Below, in pieces: positions 25,119-33,146 of a DNA stretch of 64,000 bases. Each line of letters opens with the position of its first letter. Position 1 is the first letter of the stretch. Where the stretch lies: positions 7,161-71,160 of the forward strand of contig CAJMPJ010000014.1 of NCBI GenBank assembly GCA_905215155.1, in the 5' to 3' direction. A program made the translations under genes and the position numbers. Below the pieces are notes generated by a model. It was not told the origin of the DNA. It saw nothing but the letters and a program-made list of their open reading frames with translations, and did not search any database. The DNA is from an uncultured bacterium (GTDB lineage: Bacteria > Bacillota > Clostridia > Lachnospirales > Lachnospiraceae).

Positions 25119-25691
25119 ATGAAAAAATTCGTCACTTTGTTCACCGCTTCTTACAAAGAACTTCGATATGTAAGAACCATCACCATTGCCGCCATGTTTG
25201 GTGCCATTGCAATAATTCTTGGTATGTTTTCCATTAATTTTGGCAATTATATCAGGCTCAGTTTTGCCTCCATTCCCAATGGACTGATATCCTATCTGTT
25301 TGGGCCTGTGGTAGGCGGTTTGTTTTCCGGAAGTATGGATGTGCTCAAATATCTATTAAAGCCTAATGGAGCCTTCTTTCCGGGACTTACATTGGTGACC
25401 GTATTATCGGGTGTCATTTATGGCTGCTTCTATTATAAGAAAGCCATCACCTTAAAACGGGTCCTGATATCCAAACTCATTGTTATGCTGATCTGTAATG
25501 TGGTCCTGAACACCCTTTGCTTATCCATACTGTATGGAAAGGGGTTTATGGTACTCCTTCCGGCAAGAGCGTTAAAAAACCTTGTGATGTGGCCCATTGA
25601 TTCCATGATTTTCTATTCTATGGTCAAAGCACTGGATTCTATTGGAGTATTTAAAATCATACAAAAGCCCGGGACAGCAGGGCTGAAATAA
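25119..25691 (+). CDS. folT: Folate ECF transporter S component
   Basis: 190 residues with about six membrane helices. It has the ECF S-component pattern, including FGPVVGGLFSGSMDVLKYLLKPNGAFFPG (about residues 58-90), matching clostridial FolT. It captures folate and needs shared EcfA/EcfA'/EcfT encoded elsewhere. AAAGGAGG lies 10 nt before the ATG. The THF riboswitch just upstream strongly supports folate as the ligand. Confidence 0.92.
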   Translation: MKKFVTLFTASYKELRYVRTITIAAMFGAIAIILGMFSINFGNYIRLSFASIPNGLISYLFGPVVGGLFSGSMDVLKYLLKPNGAFFPGLTLVTVLSGVIYGCFYYKKAITLKRVLISKLIVMLICNVVLNTLCLSILYGKGFMVLLPARALKNLVMWPIDSMIFYSMVKALDSIGVFKIIQKPGTAGLK

Positions 25692-25699
25692 GCAGGAGG

Positions 25700-25734
25700 G
25701 CCTGCGGTTTTCAGGAGAAGACCGCAGGCTTTTC
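25700..25734 (+). terminator. Terminator after folT
   Basis: Thirteen-pair G/C-rich stem GCCTGCGGTTTTC with GAAGACCGCAGGC (one G-U pair), then TTTT. Confidence 0.8.
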
Positions 25735-25810
25735 TCCGGCTAAACAAAGCCAATTGGTGATATTGTATTAAAAATAAGCCAATATCTTGCATTACTCTGT
25801 ATAAATTCCA

Positions 25811-25839
25811 TGGACAGAACGCTCCTTTCATACTATAAT
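25811..25839 (+). promoter_or_regulatory. Promoter of the Mrp-type gene
   Basis: TGGACA (25811-25816), 17-bp spacer, TATAAT (25834-25839). The leader of about 110 nt carries two stems (TATCCGTA/TACGGATA at 25846-25873, and a G/C-rich one at about 25898-25920). Confidence 0.65.
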
Positions 25840-25954
25840 CTTAAGTATCCGTATCCTGTTTTTCTTACGGATAAGAGAGATGCATTGAAAGAAAACAGAG
25901 GCGGGTCCACTGGGCCGCTCTATTTATTTGATTATTTGTTAGGAGGAATGAATC

Positions 25955-26794
25955 ATGAGTGACGAAAATTGTACTCATAATTGCAATAGCTGCGGGGAAA
26001 GCTGTCCAAGCAGACAGGAAGGACCTAAAAGTTTTCTGGAACCATTAAATCCTGCCAGTTCAGTGAAAAAAGTAATTGGTGTTGTCAGCGGAAAGGGCGG
26101 GGTGGGCAAATCACTGGTGACCACTATGATGGCAGTCCATATGAAAGCAAAGGGATATAAAACGGCAATTTTAGATGCGGATATTACCGGCCCTTCCATA
26201 CCAAAGGCATTTGGTCTTTCCGATGCAGGTGTGGGAATGGCAGCAAACGGTCTTATGATTCCTGCAGTTTCCAATACAGGAATTGAAATCATGTCTGCCA
26301 ATCTTTTATTAGATAATGAAACAGATCCGGTCATCTGGAGAGGTCCTGTAATTGCGGGAACGGTAAAACAGTTCTGGCAGGAGGTGCTTTGGGAAAATAT
26401 TGACTATATGTTTGTGGACATGCCTCCCGGTACCGGCGACGTTCCCCTTACCGTATTTCAGTCCCTGCCTGTGGATGGGATCATCATTGTAACCTCTCCT
26501 CAGGAGCTGGTTTCCATGATCGTTGCAAAAGCAGTAAACATGGCAAAGAAGATGAACGTGCCGATCCTGGGGCTTATTGAGAACATGAGCTACTTAAACT
26601 GCCCGGACTGCGGGAAAAAGATAACCGTCTTTGGGGAAAGCCATATTGATGAAGTGGCGGAGAGCCATGGGCTTGAAGTTCTGGCAAAAATCCCCATTGA
26701 CCCGAAGATCGCGGCAGCTGTGGATGGTGGTATGGTTGAATACTTGGAAGCTCCCTGGTTTGATGCCGCTGTTTCTGCGGCTGAAAAGGCTTAA
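25955..26794 (+). CDS. Mrp/NBP35-type P-loop ATPase (iron-sulfur carrier)
   Basis: 279 residues. Deviant Walker A GKGGVGKS (about residues 46-53), DADITGPSIP, and FVDMPPGTGDVP. A cysteine-rich N-terminus (CTHNCNSCGESC) resembles the ferredoxin-like site of NBP35, and CPDC near residue 217 is the usual cluster-bridging pair. Likely a cytoplasmic Fe-S scaffold or carrier. AGGAGG precedes the ATG. Confidence 0.9.
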   Translation: MSDENCTHNCNSCGESCPSRQEGPKSFLEPLNPASSVKKVIGVVSGKGGVGKSLVTTMMAVHMKAKGYKTAILDADITGPSIPKAFGLSDAGVGMAANGLMIPAVSNTGIEIMSANLLLDNETDPVIWRGPVIAGTVKQFWQEVLWENIDYMFVDMPPGTGDVPLTVFQSLPVDGIIIVTSPQELVSMIVAKAVNMAKKMNVPILGLIENMSYLNCPDCGKKITVFGESHIDEVAESHGLEVLAKIPIDPKIAAAVDGGMVEYLEAPWFDAAVSAAEKA

Positions 26795-26823
26795 GAGTAT
26801 TTCTCAACAAATGAGGTGCAAAT

Positions 26824-27543
26824 ATGAATATAAGCATGAACCCTAATAGTGAACTGGTCCAGTCAATAGTGAACGTTCCGAATCTCGTTCAGGTTCCCGA
26901 CCCATTAATCAAGCAGGCCTATCAGTTTCAGGAAGCGATGATGATGTACACCTGTGCCATTCGGGAGCTTAAAACGAAATTAGAGGTTTTAAACGATGAA
27001 TTATCCGTAAGAAACTCAAGAAACCCCATTGAATTGGTGAAATCAAGAGTAAAAAAGCCTGTCAGTATTGTTGAAAAGCTGCAGCGCAGGGGACTTCCTG
27101 TTTCCCTGGAATCCATGATGGAAAATCTTGATGATGTGGCAGGAATCCGGGTTATCTGCTCATTTTTAGATGATATTTATGCGGTGGCTGAGATGCTGAC
27201 CCGTCAGGATGACGTCCATATCATTGCGATTAAGGATTATATCCGCCATCCAAAGAACAACGGCTACCGCAGTTATCATATGATTGTGGAGATTCCGGTA
27301 TTTTTTTCCGAACAGAAAAAATGGATGAGAGTGGAGGTTCAGATCCGTACCATTGCCATGGACTTTTGGGCAAGTCTTGACCATCAGCTAAAATATAAAA
27401 AAGAAGTGGAAGCGTATTCCGAAGAAATATGTGCAGAACTGCGGGACTGTGCAGATGTGATTGCAAACACCGACGAGAGGATGCTCAACATTAGAAAAAA
27501 GATTGAAGCTCAGGGAATAGCAGTCACAAATAATGATCATTGA
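26824..27543 (+). CDS. Small alarmone synthetase (RelQ-like GTP pyrophosphokinase)
   Basis: 239 residues. RelA/SpoT synthetase domain without hydrolase, ACT or TGS parts: KKPVSIVEKLQRRG, DDVAGIRVIC, KDYIRHPKNNGYRSYH, and EVQIRTIAMDFWASLDHQLKYK, with Glu and Gln of the EVQIRT catalytic loop. It makes (p)ppGpp from ATP and GDP or GTP. GAGGTG precedes the ATG; likely cotranscribed with the Mrp-type gene 29 bp upstream. A 10-pair hairpin (about 27637-27665) with no T-run follows. Confidence 0.93.
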   Translation: MNISMNPNSELVQSIVNVPNLVQVPDPLIKQAYQFQEAMMMYTCAIRELKTKLEVLNDELSVRNSRNPIELVKSRVKKPVSIVEKLQRRGLPVSLESMMENLDDVAGIRVICSFLDDIYAVAEMLTRQDDVHIIAIKDYIRHPKNNGYRSYHMIVEIPVFFSEQKKWMRVEVQIRTIAMDFWASLDHQLKYKKEVEAYSEEICAELRDCADVIANTDERMLNIRKKIEAQGIAVTNNDH

Positions 27544-27708
27544 TAGATTTAAAGGATTTCTCCGGAAGGGCAGGAGTGAGCAACGAATTTTTCCTGTAAA
27601 TGTAACATAACCGGAATCCCATTTGCATAATTACAAAAGGAGTAGCTCATTATGGGTTACTCCTTCTGTGTATGTAAAAATCACGAGGTTCGAGAAAGGA
27701 CTGAAAAT

Positions 27709-28701
27709 ATGAAAGTGATTGATATGCATTGTGATACGATATCAGAGCTGTTTTACCGAAGGGAGGGGGGCAAAGAATACTCTCTTTTAAAAAATGATTG
27801 CCACATTGATTTAGAACGCATGAAAAAAGGGGATTATTATCTGCAGAACTTTGCACTGTTTACAGAATTGCCCAGGCACGAGCGCCCTTTTGAATACTGT
27901 ATGAAGCTTGTGGATCTTTTCTATACGGAAATGGAAAAAAATCAGGATTTGATCGGCGTGGTTACCTCCTATAAAGATATTGAAGAAAACCGGTTGGCAG
28001 GAAGGATGTCAGCTATGCTTACCATTGAAGAGGGCGGAGTGTGCCAGGGAGAGCTTGCATTTTTAAGGAATTTTTACCGGCTTGGGGTCCGCATGATGAC
28101 CCTCACGTGGAACCATAAGAATGAGCTGGCTTATCCAAACCGCATTTGGCAGGAACATGACGAGGTGTTTTTTGAACCGGACATGGAACACGGACTTACA
28201 GAAAAAGGCATTGAATTCTTAAAAGAAATGGAACACCTGGGAATTATCGTAGATATATCCCACTTATCCGATGCAGGAATTGAAGATGTGTTCCGTTATA
28301 CCACCAAACCTTTTGTAGCAAGTCATTCCAATGCCCGTATGGTGGCCTCCAATCCGAGAAATTTAACCGATGATATGATTCGCCGTCTTTCAGAGCGGGG
28401 CGGAGTTGCGGGACTTAATTACTGTGCGGCTTTTCTCCATGACTGGAAAAAAGGGGAAGGAGCCATCAGCCGTGTGGAGGATATGATAGCCCATATCAAA
28501 CATATGAAGCAGGTTGGCGGTATTGAGTGCATTGGACTAGGTTCGGATTTTGACGGCATCGGCGGGGATTTGGAGATGAAATCCCCGGAGGATCTGCCTG
28601 TGCTGGAAGCAGCCATGAAAAATTCCGGTTTTACAGAACGTGAAATTGAGGCTGTTTTTTATAAGAATGTTTTACGTGTTTATAAAGAAATTTTACATTG
28701 A
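27709..28701 (+). CDS. Membrane dipeptidase (peptidase family M19)
   Basis: 330 residues from ATG 27709, which lies 8 nt after AAAGGA; an in-frame ATG upstream at 27652 is inside a hairpin. Zinc ligands: DMHCDT at the N-terminus (His and Asp), the bridging Glu in TIEEGG, VDISHLSD, ASHSNAR, and the final Asp in GLGSDFDG. Renal-dipeptidase-like enzymes cut dipeptides, including D-amino-acid ones; no signal peptide is seen, so it is probably cytoplasmic. Confidence 0.92.
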   Translation: MKVIDMHCDTISELFYRREGGKEYSLLKNDCHIDLERMKKGDYYLQNFALFTELPRHERPFEYCMKLVDLFYTEMEKNQDLIGVVTSYKDIEENRLAGRMSAMLTIEEGGVCQGELAFLRNFYRLGVRMMTLTWNHKNELAYPNRIWQEHDEVFFEPDMEHGLTEKGIEFLKEMEHLGIIVDISHLSDAGIEDVFRYTTKPFVASHSNARMVASNPRNLTDDMIRRLSERGGVAGLNYCAAFLHDWKKGEGAISRVEDMIAHIKHMKQVGGIECIGLGSDFDGIGGDLEMKSPEDLPVLEAAMKNSGFTEREIEAVFYKNVLRVYKEILH

Positions 28702-28709
28702 TTAAAAAA

Positions 28710-28770
28710 TTTACAAAAATTTTACCTTTCAGGGCATGATACTTTACATAGATTTGATATAGTACTTACA
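28710..28770 (+). promoter_or_regulatory. PHO-box-like array with extended -10
   Basis: Hexamers in 11-bp register: TTTACA (28710), TTTACC (28721), a degenerate unit (28732), TTTACA (28743), TTGATA (28754), CTTACA (28765). Eleven-bp spacing of TT(A/T)ACA-like hexamers is the form of Gram-positive PHO boxes. A likely -10 (TGA-TATAGT, 28755-28763) lies inside the array. The genes behind it encode a phosphate transporter and PhoB/PhoR-like regulators. Confidence 0.6.
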
Positions 28771-28798
28771 AGACATGCGGTAAGATCGGGGGGATACT

Positions 28799-30460
28799 AT
28801 GTCGATGGAAGATTTACAACGATTCATCCAATTCTTGGGGGGACTTGGAATGTTCCTTTATGGAATGGACCGGATGGCTGACGGGCTTCAAAAGTCGGCC
28901 GGTCATAAAATGCAGCAGCTTTTGGGTGCACTGACCGAAAACCGGATTATGGGAATCCTTCTGGGAACCGGAATTACTGCCATCATTTTCAGCAGCTCTG
29001 CAACGACGGTCATGGTGGTGGGCTTTGTCAATGCCGGAATTTTAAATCTTTCCCAGGCAGTCGGAATCATTATGGGTGCCAATATAGGCACTACCGTCAC
29101 CAGCTGGATCGTTTCCATAAATGAATGGGGCGAGATGTTAAAGCCGGAGCTGTTTTCGCCGGTTCTGATTGTTGTCGGAGCGCTTTTGGGCTTTCTATCC
29201 AAAAGCGGAAAAAGAAAACAGACCGGTGAAATTCTGGTGGGATTCGGCCTTTTATTCCTGGGACTTGATTTTATGTCCGGCTGTGCCGCAGTCTACCGTA
29301 CCAACCCGGTTTTGCTCCATATATTTACTTTTCTTGGAGAAAAACCGCTTCTTGGAGTGGCAGCAGGACTCTTTGTCACCTGCCTGATTCAAAGCTCCTC
29401 CGTATCCGTGGGAATTTTGCAGGTTCTTGCACTGAATGGAATGGTAAACTGGCAGACTGCTGTTTTCATTAATTTAGGACAAAACATCGGTTCCTGTGCG
29501 GCGGCTCTTCATTCAAGTGTTGGGGCAAATGCCACAGGCAAACGGGCAGCAGTCATTCATCTTCTCTTTAATCTGGCGGGGGCGATGGTCTTTGGCGTAA
29601 TTATGGCAGCTGTATTTCGATGGAATCCTGCTTTTGCAGCCGCATCCGTCAACAGTGTGGAGATTTCCATATTCCATACGGTATTTAACGTCAGCAATAC
29701 CATTCTTTTATATCCGTTTGCAGGACTTCTGGTAAAAGCCTCAGGAATCCTGGTGAAAGATGACGGGCAACAGAAGGAATGCACCCTGGATTCCACGGAT
29801 GAAATGAAGCGGCACCTGGACCGCAGGATTTTAGACACCCCGTCCTTTGCCATTGAAGGCGTAAGCCATGAAGTGGTCAATATGGGGTATGCTGCACTTC
29901 ATAATTTTGATTTAGCCGCCCAGGTCCTTTTAAAAGATGATACAGGGGAAGCCGTACAAGTGAATAAAATGGAACAAAAAATTGATGATTATGAAAAAAT
30001 CCTCACAGACTATCTAATAAAGATCAGCAACCAGTCTTTGAATGAAGAACAGCACCTCATTGTAAAAAATCTGTTCTATATTGTCAGTGATTTTGAACGG
30101 ATCAGCGACCACTGTGAAAATTTGTCCGAACTGGCGGTGGAAAAAGCAAAACGGAATATTGTATTTTCCGAAGACGCGGACAGAGAACTGAGGGAAATGT
30201 TCCATGCCGTCCGCTCCTCTGTGGAACATGCCATAAAGGCAAAAGAAACCGCGGATATGACCGAAGTCCGGGCGGTTGTCCGAAGCGAAGAACTGGTGGA
30301 CAACTTAGAAGAGGAATTCAGGGAACGCCACATCGGCCGGCTTTCGGCGCAAACCTGCCAGCCGGAAAACGGTGTGATCTATTTAGATGCTTTAAACAAT
30401 CTGGAACGTATTTCAGACCATGCCCATAATATCGCTGGCTTTGTTAGAGATGAAATGTAA
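28799..30460 (+). CDS. Na+/phosphate cotransporter with C-terminal PhoU-like domain
   Basis: 553 residues. The N-terminal membrane part contains two inverted NptA/PNaS repeats with the QSS-type motifs FSSSATTVMVVGFVNAG (about residues 62-78) and CLIQSSSVSVGILQVLA (about 198-214), and about eight helices. From about residue 340 a cytoplasmic PhoU-like helical region follows (FERISDHCENLSELA and NLERISDHAHNIA, both with the E-R-I-S-D-H signature). Imports inorganic phosphate with sodium. The two-component genes follow 16 bp and 20 bp apart. Confidence 0.93.
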   Translation: MSMEDLQRFIQFLGGLGMFLYGMDRMADGLQKSAGHKMQQLLGALTENRIMGILLGTGITAIIFSSSATTVMVVGFVNAGILNLSQAVGIIMGANIGTTVTSWIVSINEWGEMLKPELFSPVLIVVGALLGFLSKSGKRKQTGEILVGFGLLFLGLDFMSGCAAVYRTNPVLLHIFTFLGEKPLLGVAAGLFVTCLIQSSSVSVGILQVLALNGMVNWQTAVFINLGQNIGSCAAALHSSVGANATGKRAAVIHLLFNLAGAMVFGVIMAAVFRWNPAFAAASVNSVEISIFHTVFNVSNTILLYPFAGLLVKASGILVKDDGQQKECTLDSTDEMKRHLDRRILDTPSFAIEGVSHEVVNMGYAALHNFDLAAQVLLKDDTGEAVQVNKMEQKIDDYEKILTDYLIKISNQSLNEEQHLIVKNLFYIVSDFERISDHCENLSELAVEKAKRNIVFSEDADRELREMFHAVRSSVEHAIKAKETADMTEVRAVVRSEELVDNLEEEFRERHIGRLSAQTCQPENGVIYLDALNNLERISDHAHNIAGFVRDEM

Positions 30461-30476
30461 GGAAAGGGAGACGAAA

Positions 30477-31166
30477 ATGGAACGAATCTATGTAATTGAA
30501 GATGATGATAACATCAGAGACTTGATAAAGATAGCCCTGGAAGGATTTGGCTATGAAGTGGCTGCCTTTGAGATGGCAGAAGACTGCTTAAAGCAGATTG
30601 AATCAGACAAGCCTTCTCTTGCGGTGTTTGATTTGATGCTGCCAGGCATGGATGGTCTGACCGCAATTCGTAAGATTCGGAAAATTGAATCTTTAAAGGA
30701 TCTTCCCATTCTGGTACTTACCGCGAAGGACCGGGAATTTGATAAGGTAGCTGGTCTGGATGGCGGAGCAGACGATTATATGACAAAGCCCTTTGGGGTC
30801 ATGGAGCTTGCTGCCAGGATCAGAAGCCTTCTGCGCCGCAGCACACGGTCCAATGCACCGGATGATGAACTGGAACTGTATTGTTTGACATTGAATAAAA
30901 AAACCAGAGAAGTTTACTGTGATGGCGTTAAGGTAGAGCTGACCCTCAAGGAATTTGAACTTCTCCAGTATCTGATGGAAAACCACAACAAAGTCGTTAC
31001 CAGAGACGAACTGCTCAATCAGATATGGGGATATGATTATGACGGAGAAACCAGGACTCTGGATATGCATATCCGGACATTAAGGCAGAAACTGGGGGAA
31101 AAAGGAAGTGCCTGCATCAAAACGGTACGTGGAGTAGGATACCGGTTCATTCGGACAGATGAGTAA
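30477..31166 (+). CDS. OmpR/PhoB-family response regulator
   Basis: 229 residues from ATG 30477 (AAAGGGAG upstream; the longer frame start at 30420 lies inside the transporter gene). Receiver domain with acidic pocket EDDD (residues 8-11), phospho-acceptor Asp52 in DLMLPGMDG, and Lys in TKPFG. The C-terminal winged helix carries LTLKEFELLQYLMENHNKVVTRDELL and the RTLDMHIRTLRQKLG recognition helix. Together with the kinase it probably controls phosphate uptake; target sites may be the upstream array. Confidence 0.95.
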   Translation: MERIYVIEDDDNIRDLIKIALEGFGYEVAAFEMAEDCLKQIESDKPSLAVFDLMLPGMDGLTAIRKIRKIESLKDLPILVLTAKDREFDKVAGLDGGADDYMTKPFGVMELAARIRSLLRRSTRSNAPDDELELYCLTLNKKTREVYCDGVKVELTLKEFELLQYLMENHNKVVTRDELLNQIWGYDYDGETRTLDMHIRTLRQKLGEKGSACIKTVRGVGYRFIRTDE

Positions 31167-31186
31167 ATCAAGAAGCGGAGGTTTTC

Positions 31187-32587
31187 ATGAGAAGGGCAAT
31201 ATTTGCAAAGTTTCTTCAGGTGATTTTGGTGGTGCTGCTGCTCAGTACATTCATATTCTATATTGCTTCCAGCAGTGCACTGCTTAAAAATTCCAGAAAG
31301 GATATGCTCTATACGCTGGGAGCTGTTGATAAAGTCATTGATTACAGCGGGGACCTTACCGGTGAGGTGGAGAAGCTGAAGGCAGTGTTAGATGATAAGC
31401 AAAGCCGGTTTACCGTTATCCGCATGGATGGAGTGGTTGTGGCCGATACGGGAGACGTGCCGGTAGCTTCTCTTGATAACCATTCGCAGCGGGAAGAGGT
31501 AAAGGAGGCAATGCAAGGGGGAGAAGGCTATTCCAGACGTTACTCGGAAACCCTGAAAGAAAACATGCTTTATGTGGCGATCCGTTCTTCTGAGTCGGAT
31601 TACATCCTGCGCATGGCCATTCCCTATACAGGCATGAAGGAATACTTGATGCTTTTGCTGCCTGCCGTATGGCTCAGTTTCCTGGTTGCCATCATGTATT
31701 CCGCCTTTTCCGCAGACAACTTTGCCGAATCCATTACAAAACCTTTGAAAGAGATCTCTCAGGAAATGTTGAAGGTAAATGGGGATTATACAGACCTTTC
31801 CTTTGAAACCTACCAGTATCCCGAAATTAACATCATTGCAGAAACCACCACAAAGATGTCGAGGAATGTTAAGGATTATTTGAATCAGATTGAAATGGAA
31901 AAGCAGATCCGGCAGGAATTTTTCAGCAATGCCTCCCATGAACTGAAAACTCCCATCACTTCAGTACAGGGATATGCAGAACTTTTGGAAAGCGGGATCA
32001 TTGCAGATGAAAGCCAGAAAAGAGATTTTGTAAACCGTATAAAAAAAGAAGCGGTCAATATGAACAATCTGATCAATGATATTTTAATGATTTCCAAGCT
32101 GGAAACAAAAGAAGCGGAAGTCTTAAAAAGTGATGTCCGCCTGTCCATTGTGCTGGACGATATGATTGAATCCCTAAAGCCCTTAGCTGCCTCCCATGAG
32201 GTTACGATCCATATGGACTGCAAACCTCTTTGTATTTATGCCAATGGGCAGCAGATGAAGGAGCTTTTTGGAAATCTGATCACAAATGCGGTAAAGTACA
32301 ATAAGCCGGGAGGAGAAGTGTGGGTCAAGGTAACAGAAGAAGACCGGTATGTGATCATCAGCGTAAAAGATAACGGGATGGGAATCCCCAAAGATTCCCT
32401 GGGGCGGATCTTTGAACGCTTTTACCGGGTAGACAAAGGGCGCAGCAAGAAACAGGGCGGTACGGGGCTGGGGCTTTCCATTGTAAAGCATATTGTGAAT
32501 TTTTATCAAGGCACCATCACCGTGGAGTCAGAACTTGATGTAGGAACGGAGTTTACCGTTAAGATCCCAATTCAGGGAAAGCTGTGA
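31187..32587 (+). CDS. PhoR-like sensor histidine kinase
   Basis: 466 residues. Two membrane segments (about 10-30 and 155-178) enclose an extracytoplasmic sensor of about 125 residues; a HAMP-like stretch follows. H-box NASHELKTPITS with phospho-acceptor His251, N-box LITNAVKYN, G1 VKDNGMGIP, F-box and G2 GGTGLGLSIVKHI are all intact. GGAGG precedes the ATG. Same operon as the Na/Pi transporter and the regulator. Confidence 0.94.
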   Translation: MRRAIFAKFLQVILVVLLLSTFIFYIASSSALLKNSRKDMLYTLGAVDKVIDYSGDLTGEVEKLKAVLDDKQSRFTVIRMDGVVVADTGDVPVASLDNHSQREEVKEAMQGGEGYSRRYSETLKENMLYVAIRSSESDYILRMAIPYTGMKEYLMLLLPAVWLSFLVAIMYSAFSADNFAESITKPLKEISQEMLKVNGDYTDLSFETYQYPEINIIAETTTKMSRNVKDYLNQIEMEKQIRQEFFSNASHELKTPITSVQGYAELLESGIIADESQKRDFVNRIKKEAVNMNNLINDILMISKLETKEAEVLKSDVRLSIVLDDMIESLKPLAASHEVTIHMDCKPLCIYANGQQMKELFGNLITNAVKYNKPGGEVWVKVTEEDRYVIISVKDNGMGIPKDSLGRIFERFYRVDKGRSKKQGGTGLGLSIVKHIVNFYQGTITVESELDVGTEFTVKIPIQGKL

Positions 32588-32611
32588 TAATAAAATGATT
32601 TTTACAGCGGG

Positions 32612-32962
32612 TCATTCTCCGGTGACCCGGACAATCAGATGGTTGGGAAGACATACGATGTTTTCTCCGGTATGTTCTACCCAGCCCTGGTGTACGCAGA
32701 TTTTATCCGGACAGGTGGCTTCCGAAACATGGACTTTGCCGTTTTTTATAACAATGCGGTTAGTGCCGCCGTTATAACCGTTCACGGTTATTTCGGTATC
32801 TTTGGAAAGGTCCAGTGTGTCTATCACATTGCCATCTACAGATATTTCTGCTTTTTCCGCTGGTTTTGCAAAAAGGCCCTGATTAACCAGAAGCAGGGCA
32901 CCGGCTGCAGTTAAAATAATTACAATCAGCAGAATCTCTTTTTTGTGTTTTTTCAATGACAT
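32612..32962 (-). CDS. NusG_II domain exported membrane-anchored protein
   Basis: 116 residues from ATG 32962 (AAGGA 9 nt upstream; an in-frame ATG at 33034 lies further out without a ribosome site). One N-terminal membrane helix (about 9-28), then the NusG_II beta domain with VHVSEATCPDKICVHQGWV (two cysteines in CPDKIC) and NIVCLPNHLIVRV. Small proteins of this kind sit beside FMN-binding and Gx proteins in Firmicutes. In flavin-based electron-transfer loci similar proteins act with the membrane subunit; here that is inference. Confidence 0.85.
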   Translation of the reverse strand: MSLKKHKKEILLIVIILTAAGALLLVNQGLFAKPAEKAEISVDGNVIDTLDLSKDTEITVNGYNGGTNRIVIKNGKVHVSEATCPDKICVHQGWVEHTGENIVCLPNHLIVRVTGE

Positions 32963-33032
32963 ATTATCCAATCCTTCTTTTTCTTCTCTATGGTCTATAA
33001 AATCAGAAGAATAAAAAAATCTGATTTTTTTC

Positions 33033-33061
33033 ATTATAACACATAATCTCTACTCTTTCCA
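33033..33061 (-). promoter_or_regulatory. Promoter of NusG_II gene
   Basis: Minus strand: TGGAAA (33061-33056), 17-bp spacer, TATAAT (33038-33033) preceded by TGT as an extended -10. An AAAATCAGA/TCTGATTTT stem (32999-33028) lies in the leader. Confidence 0.5.
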
Positions 33062-33085
33062 AAAGATAAATAATCAATAAAAAGA

Positions 33086-33115
33086 TTGATGGATGTTCCA
33101 ATGATATGTTAAAAT
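33086..33115 (+). promoter_or_regulatory. Promoter of FMN-binding gene
   Basis: TTGATG (33086-33091), 18-bp spacer, TAAAAT (33110-33115); divergent from the NusG_II promoter, 32 nt before the start codon. Confidence 0.4.
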
Positions 33116-33146
33116 AAAATCAAACTTTATCAGGCAGGAGGAAGCT

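Noticed and set aside
27637..27665. Hairpin after the alarmone synthetase gene
   Set aside because: Ten-pair stem but no T-run; not listed as a terminator.
30420..30476. Longer response-regulator start
   Set aside because: It overlaps the transporter gene and lacks a ribosome site; ATG 30477 starts exactly at the receiver domain.
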